From Escallonia rubra (taxonomy: Eukaryota; Streptophyta; Magnoliopsida; Escalloniales; Escalloniaceae), in assembly GCA_033065855.1 (NCBI GenBank), contig JAVXUO010000027.1:62001-126000 (forward strand): a stretch of DNA of 64,000 bases. The letters run 5' to 3'. The notes beneath the pieces were generated by a model. The model did no database searches. It was not told where the DNA came from and saw only the letters and a program-made list of their open reading frames with translations. The translations under genes were made by a program, and so were the position numbers. This document shows, piece after piece, positions 34,551 to 47,800 of the stretch (position 1 is the first letter of the stretch; every line of letters begins with the position of its first letter).

Positions 34551-35804
34551 TATGACGACTCGAGTCGTCAATCAGATAATTCAATATCCTAAAAAACAAT
34601 CACAACATTATCCTATCAGATTACAAGCCTTAGAAATAGGTTACAAATATTTCTAAAACTCCAAAACTGCAAGTCCCGCTCACATCCCAGCTTGCATGTG
34701 CTCCTAAAAAATAATCATCTGCACTGGAAAGTTAAATGGTCGGGGTGAGCAGGGTAGTCTAGTAAGTGAAATAATCATAACACCATAGAATCATAATGAA
34801 ATGCTCTAAACAATTCAACATCAGTCAATATATTTGACAGTTAAACCATCAACACAAACGTGGCTGAGTACCCCGAAGAATTAGTAAACCAGTTAAAAAT
34901 CCAAGACGCACATCAAAGATACCACTTCAGCATCTTGCTTCCAGTATCATCAAAGTGATCCGCCAAAGCTCAGCTGCATCACAACGTACCATGCACATAG
35001 GGAAATCACTGGAGCACTGTCATTGATCAAAAGTACTTAAACCACGTCCCGCAAACATATTTCAAAAACAGGATCTTTACTGATATTCAAAACAAAACAT
35101 TTGAGCAAGATTTCAGCACAACGGTGTTTAGGAGTACAACGAACGTTGAGAAATAAATAACCACGTGACATAAAAGAACAGTTATATGGAATTCCACTTA
35201 CTTATATCACGAAGAATGCACTTGTACAATTGCTCCCAATCAGGCCCTATGATTCCTTTTTCATAACTGCGGCCAATCTTTTTCTCTCACTCTTTAGTTG
35301 TCAATCTACCGATGAAGGTCAAAGATAATTATTTATTGAAAATTTCTAGGAAGCACGAGGTGGAAAGAAACACGATGTGGCGAGACAAGGCTATGCCACC
35401 TAGCAAGCACGACAAGGCTTGAAGCACGAGGTGGAAAGAAAGACGACGTGTTGAGACAAGGCAAGCCACCTAGCAAGCACGATAATGTTAAACAAAGCAC
35501 AACAAGGCTTGAAGCACGAGGTGGCGAGACAAGGTTATGCCACCTAGCAAGCACGACAAGGCTCGAAGCCATCCTGTCACAATACATTGTGGCACGTCAT
35601 AAGCACGAGGATGATAGGTAGCACGAGGTGTCGATAAGAGAGGAAATCGACATTGACTCCTCAATAAGCACGAGGTGTCACGATTGCATGATGACACCCA
35701 ACAAGCACGACCATGTCAATCCCGATTCGTACTTAAAATTATCATCATTTTCTCTCAACCAACCAGTAATATTTTGAGTACCTCTAAAATTTTGGGGTAT
35801 TACA
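34551..35804 (-). repeat. Array LTR 1
   Basis: 1254 bp. It lacks one sub-repeat of about 55 bp (the GCGATACAAGG unit) and has CCACGTGAC at the G-box. Internal segment 35805-35964 follows on the + strand. Confidence 0.85.
35162..35167. promoter_or_regulatory. G-box in the array LTR (representative)
   Basis: CACGTG lies within ACCACGTGAC/ACCACGTGCC, about 640 bp from the LTR 5' end on the minus strand. It recurs in many repeats (for example 41052, 52897 and 57062) and is mutated to CATGTG in others. A regulatory role is possible but untested. Confidence 0.35.
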
Positions 35805-35964
35805 TTCTTCACTCCATAAAAGAATTTCGTCCGCGAAATTCACCAACCTTAAATTTGAATCAACAACTTCAAAATTCAGCGCATTATTATCCCAAGGCCG
35901 AGGAACCTATCCTGTCTTATGCTAACCAACGCAATTCAAGCCTAGGTATCTCTCTGATCCCAAC

Positions 35965-37303
35965 TGTGACGACCCAAGTCCTCAATCAGATAATTCAATT
36001 TCCTCAAAAACAATTACAACATTATCCCATCTGATTATAAGCCCCAGAAATAGGTTACAAATACTTCTAAAACTCCAAAACTGCTAGTGCCGCTCACATC
36101 CCAGCTTGCATGTGCTCCTCTAAAATTATCATCTGCACTGGAAATTTATATGGTGGGGGTGAGCCGGGTAGTCCAGTAAGTGAAATAATCATAACACCAT
36201 AGAATCAGAATAAAACGCTCTAAACAATTCAACATCAGTAATATATTTGACATTCAAACCATCAACACAACGGTGGCTTAGTACCCCGAACAAATAGTAA
36301 ACCAATTCAATATCCAAGTTGCACATCAAAGATACCACTTCAGCATCTTGTTACCGGTATCCTCAAACGGATCCGCCAAAGCTCAGCTGCCTCACAACGT
36401 ACCATGCACATAGGCAAATCACTGGAGCACTGGCATTGATCAAAAGTACGTAAGCCACGTCCCGCAAACATATTTCAAAAACAAGATCATTACCGATATT
36501 CAATATTCAAAACAAAACGTTTGAGCAAGATTTCATGACAACAGTGTTGAGGAGTACAACGAACGTTGAGAAATAAATAACCACATGCCATAAAAGAATA
36601 GTGATATGCAATTCCATTTACTTATATCGCGAAGAATGCACTAATACAATTGCTCCCAATCATGCCTTATGATTCCTTTTTCATATCCGCAGCCAATCTT
36701 CTTCTCTCACTCTTTAGTTGTCAATTTACCGATGAAAGTCAAAGATAACATAAAGTAATTTGAAAAGATCAAAGGCCTATTAATTGAAATTTCTAGGAAG
36801 CACGTCGTGGAAAGAAACATCGGGGAGACAAGGCTATGCCACCTAGCAAGCACGACTAGGCTCGAAGCACGAGATGGCGATACAAGGTTGTGCCACCTAG
36901 CAAGCACGACAAGGCTTGAAGCACGAGGTAAAAAGAAACACAAAGTGTCGAGACAAGGCAATGCCACCTAGCAAGCATGATAATGTTAAACAAAGCACGA
37001 CAAGGATGGAAGCACGAGGTGGCGAGACGAGGTTATGCTACCTTGCAAGCATGACATGGCTCGAAGCCAACAGGTCGCAATACACTGTGGTACGTCATAA
37101 CCACGAGGATCATAGGTAGCCCGAAGTGTCGATAAGAGAGGTAATCGACACTGACTCATCAATAAGCACGCAGTGACACTATTGCATGATGACACCTAAC
37201 AAGCTCGACAATGTCAATCCCAATTCGTACTTAAAATCATCATCATTTTTCTCTCAACCAACCAGTAATATTTTGAGAACTTCTAAAATTTTGGGGTATT
37301 ACA
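35965..37303 (-). repeat. Array LTR 2
   Basis: 1339 bp, the long form. The adjoining internal segment is 37304-37462. Confidence 0.85.
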
Positions 37304-37462
37304 TTCTTCACTCTTTAAAAGAATTTCGTCCGCGAAAGTCACTAACCTTAAATTTGAATCAACAACTTCAAAACTCAGCTCATTATTATCCCAAGGCCGA
37401 GAACCTATCCTGGCTTACGCTAACCAAGGCAATTCAAGCCTAGGTATCTCTCTGATCCCAAC

Positions 37463-38778
37463 TGTGATGACCCGAGTTGTCAATCAGATAATTCAATATC
37501 GTCAAAAACAATTACCACATTATCCCATCAGATTACAAGCCCTAGAAATAGATTACAAATACTTCTAAAACTCCAAAACTGCTAGTGCCGCTCACACCCC
37601 TGCTTGCATGCGCTCCTCTAAAATTATCATCTGCACTGGAAACTTAAATTGTGGGGGTGAGCCAGGTAGTCCAGTAAGTGAAATAATGATAACACCATAG
37701 AATCAGAATGAAACGCTCTAAACAATTCAACATGAGTCAATATACTTGACAGTCAAACCGTCAACACAAGGGTTGCTTAATTCCCCAAATAATTAATAAA
37801 CCAATTCAATATCCAAGTTGCACATCAAATATACCACTTCAGCATCTTGCTTTCGGTATCCTCAAAGGGATCCGCCAAAGCTCAGCTGCATCACAACGTA
37901 CCATGCACATAGGTAAATCACTGGAGCACTGTCATTGATCAAAAGTACGTATGCCACGTCTCGCAAACATATTTCAAAAAGAAGATCTTTATCGATATTC
38001 AATATTCAAAACAAAACGATTGAGCAAGATTTCATGACAACAGTGTTTAGGAGTAGAACGAACATTGAGAAATAAATAACCATGTGCCATAAAAGAATAG
38101 TGATATGGAATTCTATTTACTTATATCACGAAGAATGCACTAATACAATTGCTCCCAATCATGACCTATGATTCCTTTTTCATATCCGCGGCCAATCTTC
38201 TTCTCTCACTCTTTAGATGTCAATCAACTGATGAAAGTCAGAGATACTTAAATAATTTCAAAAGATCAAAGGCTTATTTATTAAATTTTCTAGAAAGCAC
38301 GAGGAGGAAAGAAACATCGGGGAGACAAGGCTATGCCACCTAGCAAGCACGACAAGGCTCGAAGCACGAGGTGGCGATACAAGGTTGTGCCACCTAACAA
38401 GCACGACAAGGCTTGAAGCACGAGGTGAAAAGAAACACAACGTGTCGAGACAAGGCAATGCCACCTAGCAAGCATGATAATGTTAAACAAAGCACGACAA
38501 GGATGGAAGCACGAGATGGCGAGACAAGTTTATGCTCGAAGCCAACGTGTCGCAATACACTGTGGCACGTCATGAGCACGAGGATCATAGGTATCCCACG
38601 GTGTCGATAAGAGAGGTAATCGACATTGACTCATTAATAAGCACGCGGTGCCGCGATTGCAGGATGACACCTAATAGGCACGACAATGTCAATCCCAATT
38701 CGTACTTAAAATCATCATCATTTTTCTCTCAACCAACCAGTAATATTTTGAGAACATCTAAAATTTAGGGGTATTACA
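37463..38778 (-). repeat. Array LTR 3
   Basis: 1316 bp, the short form. It has the 24-bp deletion in the last sub-repeat (GACAAGTTTATGCTCGAAG, about 38523). Internal segment 38779-38937. Confidence 0.85.
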
Positions 38779-38937
38779 TTCTTCACTCCTTAAAAGAATT
38801 TCGTCCGCGAAAGTCACCAACCTTAAATTTGAATCAACAACTTCAAAACTCAGCTCATTATTATCCCAAGGCCGAGAACCTATCCTGGCTTACGCTAACC
38901 AAGGCAATTCAAGCCTAGGTATCTCTCTGATCCCAAC

Positions 38938-41900
38938 TGTGATGACCCGAGTTGTCAATCAGATAATTCAATATCGTCAAAAACAATTACCACATTATCC
39001 CATCAGATTACAAGCCCTAGAAATAGATTACAAATACTTCTAAAACTCCAAAACTGCTAGTGCCGCTCACACCCCTGCTTGCATGTGCTCCTCTAAAATT
39101 AACATCTGCACTGGAAACTTAAATTGTGGGGGTGAGCCAGGTAGTCCAGTAAGTGAAATAATGATAACACCATAGAATCAGAATGAAACGCTCTAAACAA
39201 TTCAACATGAGTCAATATACTTGACAGTCAAATCGTCAACACAAGGGTGGCTTAATTCCCCAAATAATTAATAAACCAATTCAATATCCAAGTTGCACAT
39301 CAAATATACCACTTCAGCATCTTGCTTTCGGTATCCTGAAAGGGATCCGCCAAAGCTCAGCTGCATCACAACGTACCATGCACATAGGTAAATCACTGGA
39401 GCACTGTCATTGATCAAAAGTACGTATGCCACGTCTCGCAAACATATTTCAAAAACAAGATCTTTTTCGATATTCAATATTCAAAACAAAACGTTTAAGC
39501 AAGATTTCATGACAACAATGTTTAGGAGTATAACGAACATTGAGAAATAAATAACCATGTGCCATAAAAGAATAGTGATATGGAATTCTATTTACTTATA
39601 TCACGAAGAATGCACTAATACAATTGCTCCCAATCATGACCTATGATTCCTTTTTCATATCCGCGGCCAATCTTCTTCTCTCATTCTTTGGATGTCAATC
39701 TACCGTTGAAAGTCAGAGATAACTTAAATAATTTCAAAAGATCAAAGGCCTATTTGTTAAAATTTCTCGAAAGCAAGAGGTGGAACGAAACTTCGGGGAG
39801 ACAAGGCTATGCCACCTAGCAAGCACGACAAGGCTCGAAGCACGAGGTGGTGATACAACGTTGTGCCACCTAACAAGGACGACAAGGCATGAAGCACGAG
39901 GTGAAAAGAAACACAACGTGTCGAGACAAGGCAATGCCACCTAGCAAGCACGATAATGTTAAACAAAGCACGACAAGGATGGAAGCACGAGATGGCGAGA
40001 CAAGGTTATGCCACCTTGCAAGCACGACATGGCTCGAAGCCAACGTGTCGCAATACACTGTGGCACGTCATGAGCACGAGGATCATAGGTAGCCCGAGGT
40101 GTCGATAAGAGAGGTAATCTACATTGACTCATTAATAAGCGCGCGGTGCCACGATTGCATGATGACACCTAACAAGCACGACAATCTCAATCCCAATTCG
40201 TACTTAAAATCATCATCATTTTTCTCTCAACCAGCCAGTAATATTTTGAGAACTACTAAAATTTTGGGGTATTACATTCTTCACTCCTTAAAAGAATTTC
40301 GTCCGCGAAAGTCACCACCTTAAATTTGAATCAACAACTTCAAAACTCAGCTCATTTTTATCCTAAGGCCGAGAACTTATCCTGGCTTATGCTAACCAAG
40401 GCAATTCAAGCCTAGCTATCTCTTTGATCCCAACTGTGACGACCCGAGTCGTCAATTAGATAATTCAATATCCTAAAAAATAATTACTACATTATCCCAT
40501 AAGATTACAAGCCCTATAAATAGGTTACAAATACTTCTAAAACTCCAAAACTGCTAGTGCCGCTCACATCCAAGCTTGCATGTGCTCCTATAAAATTATC
40601 ATCTGCACAGGAAAGTTAAATGGTGGGGGTGAGCCAGGTAGTCCTGTAAGTGAAATAATGATAACACCAGAATCAGAATGAAACGCTCTAAACAGTTCAA
40701 CATCAGTCAATATACTTGACAGTCAAACTGTCAACACAAGGGTGGCCTAGTTCCCCAAATAATTAATAAACCAATTCAATATCCAAGTTGCACATCAAAT
40801 ATACCACTTCAGCATCTTGCTTTCGGTATCCTCAAAGGGATCCGCCAAAGCTCAGCTGCATCACAACGAACCATGCACATAGGCAAATCACTGGAGCACT
40901 GTCATTGATCAAAAGTACGTATGCCTCCTCCCGCAAACATATTTCAAAAATAAGATCTTTATCGATATTCAATATTCAAAACAAAACGTTTGAGCAAGAT
41001 TTCATGACAACAGTGTTTAGGAGTAAAACGAACATTAAGAAATAAATGACCACGTGCCATAAAAGAAAAGTGATATGGAATTCTATTTACTTATATCACG
41101 AAGAATGCACTAATACAATTGCTCCCAATCATGACCTATGATTCCTTTTTCATATCCGCGGCCAATCTTCTTCTCTCAGTCTTTAGATGTCAATCAACTG
41201 ATGAAAGTCAGAGATAACTTAAATAATTTCAAAAGATCAAAGGCCTATTTATTAAATTTTCTAGAAAGCACGAGGAGGAAAGAAACATCGGGGAGACAAG
41301 GCTATGCCACCTAGCAAGCACGACAAGGCTCGAAGCACGAGGTGGCGATACAAGGTTGTGCCACCTAACAAGCACGACAAGGCTTGAAGCACGAGGTGAA
41401 AAGAAACACAACGTGTCGAGACAAGGCAATGCCACCTAGCAAGCATGATAATGTTAAACAAAGCACGACAAGGATGGAAGCACGAGATGGCGAGACAAGT
41501 TTATGCTCGAAGCCAACGTGTCGCAATACACTGTGGCACGTCATGAGCACGAGGATCATAGGTATCCCACGGTGTCGATAAGAGAGGTAATCGACATTGA
41601 CTCATTAATAAGCACGCGGTGCCGCGATTGCAGGATGACACCTAATAGGCACGACAATGTCAATCCCAATTCGTACTTAAAATCATCATCATTTTTCTCT
41701 CAACCAACCAGTAATATTTTGAGAACATCTAAAATTTAGGGGTATTACATTCTTCACTCCTTAAAAGAATTTCGTCCGCGAAAGTCACCAACCTTAAATT
41801 TGAATCAACAACTTCAAAACTCAGCTCATTATTATCCCAAGGCCGAGAACCTATCTTGGCTTACGCTAACCAAGGGAATTCAAGCCTAGGTATCTCTCTG

Positions 41901-44879
41901 ATCCCAACTGTGATGACCCGAGTCGTCAATCAGATAATTCAATATCGTAAAAAACAATTACCACATTATCCCATCAGATTACAAGCCCTAGAAATAGATT
42001 ACAAATACTTCTAAAACTCCAAAACTGCTAGTGCCGCTCACACCCCTGCTTGCATGTGCTCCTCTAAAATTAACATCTGCACTGGAAACTTAAATTGTGG
42101 GGGTGAGCCAGGTAGTCCAGTAAGTGAAATAATGATAACACCATAGAATCAGAATGAAACGCTCTAAACAATTCAACATGAGTCAATATACTTGACAGTC
42201 AAATCGTCAACACAAGGGTGGCTTAATTCCCCAAATAATTAATAAACCAATTCAATATCCAAGTTGCACATCAAATATACCACTTCAGCATCTTGCTTTC
42301 GGTATCCTCAAAGGGATCCGCCAAAGCTCAGCTGCATCACAACGTACCATGCACATAGGTAAATCACTGGAGCACTGTCATTGATCAAAAGTACGTATGC
42401 CACGTCTCGCAAACATATTTCAAAAACAAGATCTTTTTCGATATTCAATATTCAAAACAAAACGTTTAAGCAAGATTTCATGACAACAGTGTTTAGGAGT
42501 ATAACGAACATTGAGAAATAAATAACCATGTGCCATAAAAGAATAGTGATACGGAATTCTATTTACTTATATCACGAAGAATGCACTAATACAATTGCTC
42601 CCAATCATGACCTATGATTCCTTTTTCATATCCGCGGCCAATCTTCTTCTCTCATTCTTTGGATGTCAATCTACCGTTGAAAGTCAGAGATAACTTAAAT
42701 AATTTCAAAAGGTCAAAGGCCTATTTGTTAAAATTTCTAGAAAGCAAGAGGTGGAAAGAAACAGCGGGGTGACAAGGCTATGCCACCTAGCAAGCACGAC
42801 AAGGCTCGAAGCACGAGGTGGTGATACAAGGTTGTGCCACCTAACAAGCACGACAAGGCATGAAGCACGAGGTGAAAAGAAACACAACGTGTCGAGACAA
42901 GGCAATGCCACCTAGCAAGCACGATAATGTTAAACAAAGCACGACAAGGATGGAAGCACGAGATGGCGAGACAAGGTTATGCCACCTTGCAAGCACGACA
43001 TGGCTCGAAGCCAACGTGTCGCAATACACTATGGCACGTCATGAGCACAAGGATCATAGGTAGCCCGAGGTGTTGATAAGAGAGGTAATCGACATTGACT
43101 CATTAATAAGCACGCGGTGCCACGATTGCATGATGACACCTAACAAGCACGACAATCTCAATCCCAATTCGTACTTAAAATCATCATCATTTTTCTCTCA
43201 ACCAGCCAGTAATATTTTGAGAACTTCTAAAATTTTGGGGTATTACATTCTTACTCCTTAAAAGAATTTCGTCCGCGAAAGTCACCAACCTTAAATTTGA
43301 ATCAACAACTTCAAAACTCAGCTCGTTTTTATCCTAAGGCCGAGAACTTATCCTGGCTTATGCTAACCAAGGCAATTCAAGCCTAGGTATCTCTTTGATC
43401 CCAACTGTGACGACCCGAGTCGTCAATCAGATAATTTAATATCCTAAAAAATAATTACTACATTATCCCATAAGATTACAAGCCCTATAAATAGGTTACA
43501 AATACTTCTAAAACTCCAAAACTGCTAGTGCCGCTCACATCCAAGCTTGCATGTGCTCCTATAAAATTATCATCTGCACAGGAAAGTTAAATGGTGGGGG
43601 TGAGCCAGGTAGTCCTGTAAGTGAAATAATGATAACACCAGAATCAGAATGAAACGCTCTAAACAGTTCAACATCAGTCAATATACTTGACAGTCAAACT
43701 GTCAACACAAGGGTGGCCTAGTTCCCCAAATAATTAATAAACCAATTCAATATCCAAGTTGCACATAAAATATACCATTTCAGCATCTTGCTTTCGGTAT
43801 CCTCAAAGGGATCCGCCAAAGCTCAGCTGCATCACAACGTACCATGCACATAGGCAAATCACTGGAGCACTGTCATTGATCAAAAGTACGTATGCCTCCT
43901 CCCGCAAACATATTTCAAAAATAAGATCTTTATCGATATTCAATATTCAAAACAAAACGTTTGAGCAAGATTTCATGACAACAGTGTTTAGGAGTAAAAC
44001 GAACATTAAGAAATAAATGACCACGTGCCATAAAAGAAAAGTGATATGGAATTCTATTTACTTATATCACGAAGAATGCACTAATACAATTGCTCCCAAT
44101 CATGACCTATGATTCCTTTTTCATATCCGCGGCCAATCTTCTTCTCTCAGTCTTTAGATGTCAATCAACTGATGAAAGTCAGAGATAACTTAAATAATTT
44201 CAAAAGATCAAAGGCCTATTTATTAAATTTTCTAGAAAGCACGAGGAGGAAAGAAACATCGGGGAGACAAGGCTAAGCCACCTAGCAAGCACGACAAGGC
44301 TCGAAGCACGAGGTGGCGATACAAGGTTGTGCCACCTAACAAGCACGACAAGGCTTGAAGCACGAGGTGAAAAGAAACACAACGTGTCGAGACAAGGCAA
44401 TGCCACCTAGCAAGCATGATAATGTTAAACAAAGCACGACAAGGATGGAAGCACGAGATGGCGAGACAAGTTTATGCTCGAAGCCAACGTGTCGCAATAC
44501 ACTGTGGCACGTCATGAGCACGAGGATCATAGGTATCCCACGGTGTCGATAAGAGAGGTAATCGACATTGACTCATTAATAAGCACGCGGTGCCGCGATT
44601 GCAGGATGACACCTAATAGGCACGACAATGTCAATCCCAATTCGTACTTAAAATCATCATCATTTTTCTCTCAACCAACCAGTAATATTTTGAGAACATC
44701 TAAAATTTAGGGGTATTACATTCTTCACTCCTTAAAAGAATTTCGTCCGCGAAAGTCACCAACCTTAAATTTGAATCAACAACTTCAAAACTCAGCTCAT
44801 TATTATCCCAAGGCCGAGAACCTATCTTGGCTTACGCTAACCAAGGGAATTCAAGCCTAGGTATCTCTCTGATCCCAAC
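38938..44879 (-). repeat. Higher-order block 1 (four repeats, 5942 bp)
   Basis: This block holds LTRs 38938-40276 (1339), 40435-41749 (1315), 41909-43247 (1339) and 43406-44720 (1315). Their internal segments are 40277-40434, 41750-41908, 43248-43405 and 44721-44879. Long and short forms alternate, giving a 2971-bp dimer. The two dimers differ at scattered sites (for example CTGAAAGG versus CTCAAAGG, and CGAAACTTCGG versus AGAAACAGCGG), and these differences recur in block 2, making the true unit a tetramer. Confidence 0.9.
41268..41515. repeat. Sub-repeats with hairpin potential inside the array LTR (representative)
   Basis: Four or five units of about 55-75 bp share AGCACGAGGTGG, ACAAGGYTRTGCCACCTA and GCAAGCACGACAAGG. 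AGGTGGC (41340-41346) and GCCACCT (41360-41366) form a 7-bp stem with a 13-base loop. The block lies near the 5' end of the LTR (U3) and recurs in every repeat in varied copy number. Confidence 0.8.
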
Positions 44880-47800
44880 TGTGATGACCCGAGTCGTCAA
44901 TCAGATAATTCAATATCGTAAAAAACAATTACCACATTATCCCATCAGATTACAAGCCCTAGAAATAGATTACAAATACTTCTAAAACTCCAAAACTGCT
45001 AGTGCCGCTCACACCCCTGCTTGCATGTGCTCCTCTAAAATTAACATCTGCACTGGAAACTTAAATTGTGGGGGTGAGCCAGGTAGTCCAGTAAGTGAAA
45101 TAATGATAACACCATAGAATCAGAATGAAACGCTCTAAACAATTCAACATGAGTCAATATACTTGACAGTCAAATCGTCAACACAAGGGTGGCTTAATTC
45201 CCCAAATAATTAATAAACCAATTCAATATCCAAGTTGCACATCAAATATACCACTTCAGCATCTTGCTTTCGGTATCCTGAAAGGGATCCGCCAAAGCTC
45301 AGCTGCATCACAACGTACCATGCACATAGGTAAATCACTGGAGCACTGTCATTGATCAAAAGTACGTATGCCACGTCTCGCAAACATATTTCAAAAACAA
45401 GATCTTTTTCGATATTCAATATTCAAAACAAAACGTTTAAGCAAGATTTCATGACAACAATGTTTAGGAGTATAACGAACATTGAGAAATAAATAACCAT
45501 GTGCCATAAAAGAATAGTGATATGGAATTCTATTTACTTATATCACGAAGAATGCACTAATACAATTGCTCCCAATCATGACCTATGATTCCTTTTTCAT
45601 ATCCGCGGCCAATCTTCTTCTCTCATTCTTTGGATGTCAATCTACCGTTGAAAGTCAGAGATAACTTAAATAATTTCAAAAGATCAAAGGCCTATTTGTT
45701 AAAATTTCTCGAAAGCAAGAGGTGGAACGAAACTTCGGGGAGACAAGGCTATGCCACCTAGCAAGCACGACAAGGCTCGAAGCACGAGGTGGTGATACAA
45801 GGTTGTGCCACCTAACAAGCACGACAAGGCATGAAGCACGAGGTGAAAAGAAACACAACGTGTCGAGACAAGGCAATGCCACCTAGCAAGCACGATAATG
45901 TTAAACAAAGCACGACAAGGATGGAAGCACGAGATGGCGAGACAAGGTTATGCCACCTTGCAAGCACGACATGGCTCGAAGCCAACGTGTCGCAATACAC
46001 TGTGGCACGTCATGAGCACGAGGATCATAGGTAGCCCGAGGTGTCGATAAGAGAGGTAATCTACATTGACTCATTAATAAGCGCGCGGTGCCACGATTGC
46101 ATGATGACACCTAACAAGCACGACAATCTCAATCCCAATTCGTACTTAAAATCATCATCATTTTTCTCTCAACCAGCCAGTAATATTTTGAGAACTACTA
46201 AAATTTTGGGGTATTACATTCTTCACTCCTTAAAAGAATTTCGTCCGCGAAAGTCACCACCTTAAATTTGAATCAACAACTTCAAAACTCAGCTCATTTT
46301 TATCCTAAGGCCGAGAACTTATCCTGGCTTATGCTAACCAAGGCAATTCAAGCCTAGCTATCTCTTTGATCCCAACTGTGACGACCCGAGTCGTCAATTA
46401 GATAATTCAATATCCTAAAAAATAATTACTACATTATCCCATAAGATTACAAGCCCTATAAATAGGTTACAAATACTTCTAAAACTCCAAAACTGCTAGT
46501 GCCGCTCACATCCAAGCTTGCATGTGCTCCTATAAAATTATCATCTGCACAGGAAAGTTAAATGGTGGGGGTGAGCCAGGTAGTCCAGTAAGTGAAATAA
46601 TGATAACACCAAAATCAGAATGAAACGCTCTAAACAGTTCAACATCAGTCAATATACTTGACAGTCAAACCGTCAACACAAGGGTGGCTTAGTTCCCCAA
46701 ATAATTAATAAACCAATTCAATATCCAAGTTGCACATCAAATATACCACTTCAGCATCTTGCTTTCGGTATCCTCAAAGGGATCCGCCAAAGCTCAGCTG
46801 CATCACAACGAACCATGCACATAGGCAAATCACTGGAGCACTGTCATTGATCAAAAGTACGTATGCATCATCCCGCAAACATATTTCAAAAATAAGATCT
46901 TTATCGATATTCAATATTCAAAACAAAACGTTTGAGCATGATTTCATGACAACAGTGTTTAGGAGTACAACGAACATTAAGAAATAAATGACCACGTGCC
47001 ATAAAAGAAAAGTGATATGGAATTCTATTTACTTATATCACGAAGAATGCACTAATACAATTGCTCCCAATCATGACCTATGATTCCTTTTTCATATCCG
47101 CGGCCAATCTTCTTCTCTCAGTCTTTAGATGTCAATCAACTGATGAAAGTCAGAGATAACTTAAATAATTTCAAAAGATCAAAGGCCTATTTATTAAATT
47201 TTCTAGAAAGCACGAGGAGGAAAGAAACATCGGGGAGACAAGGCTAAGCCACCTAGCAAGCACGACAAGGCTCGAAGCACGAGGTGGCGATACAAGGTTG
47301 TGCCACCTAACAAGCACGACAAGGCTTGAAGCACGAGGTGAAAAGAAACACAACGTGTCGAGACAAGGCAATGCCACCTAGCAAGCATGATAATGTTAAA
47401 CAAAGCACGACAAGGATGGAAGCACGAGATGGCGAGACAAGTTTATGCTCGAAGCCAACGTGTCGCAATACACTGTGGCACGTCATGAGCACGAGGATCA
47501 TAGGTATCCCACGGTGTCGATAAGAGAGGTAATCGACATTGACTCATTAATAAGCACGCGGTGCCGCGATTGCAGGATGACACCTAATAGGCACGACAAT
47601 GTCAATCCCAATTCGTACTTAAAATCATCATCATTTTTCTCTCAACCAACCAGTAATATTTTGAGAACATCTAAAATTTAGGGGTATTACATTCTTCACT
47701 CCTTAAAAGAATTTCGTCCGCGAAAGTCACCAACCTTAAATTTGAATCAACAACTTCAAAACTCAGCTCATTATTATCCCAAGGCCGAGAACCTATCTTG

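Noticed and set aside
34120..34656. 178-codon open frame, among the longest in the window
   Set aside because: It crosses the boundary from array LTR through the internal segment into the next LTR, has no recognisable domain, and is broken in all the other repeats.
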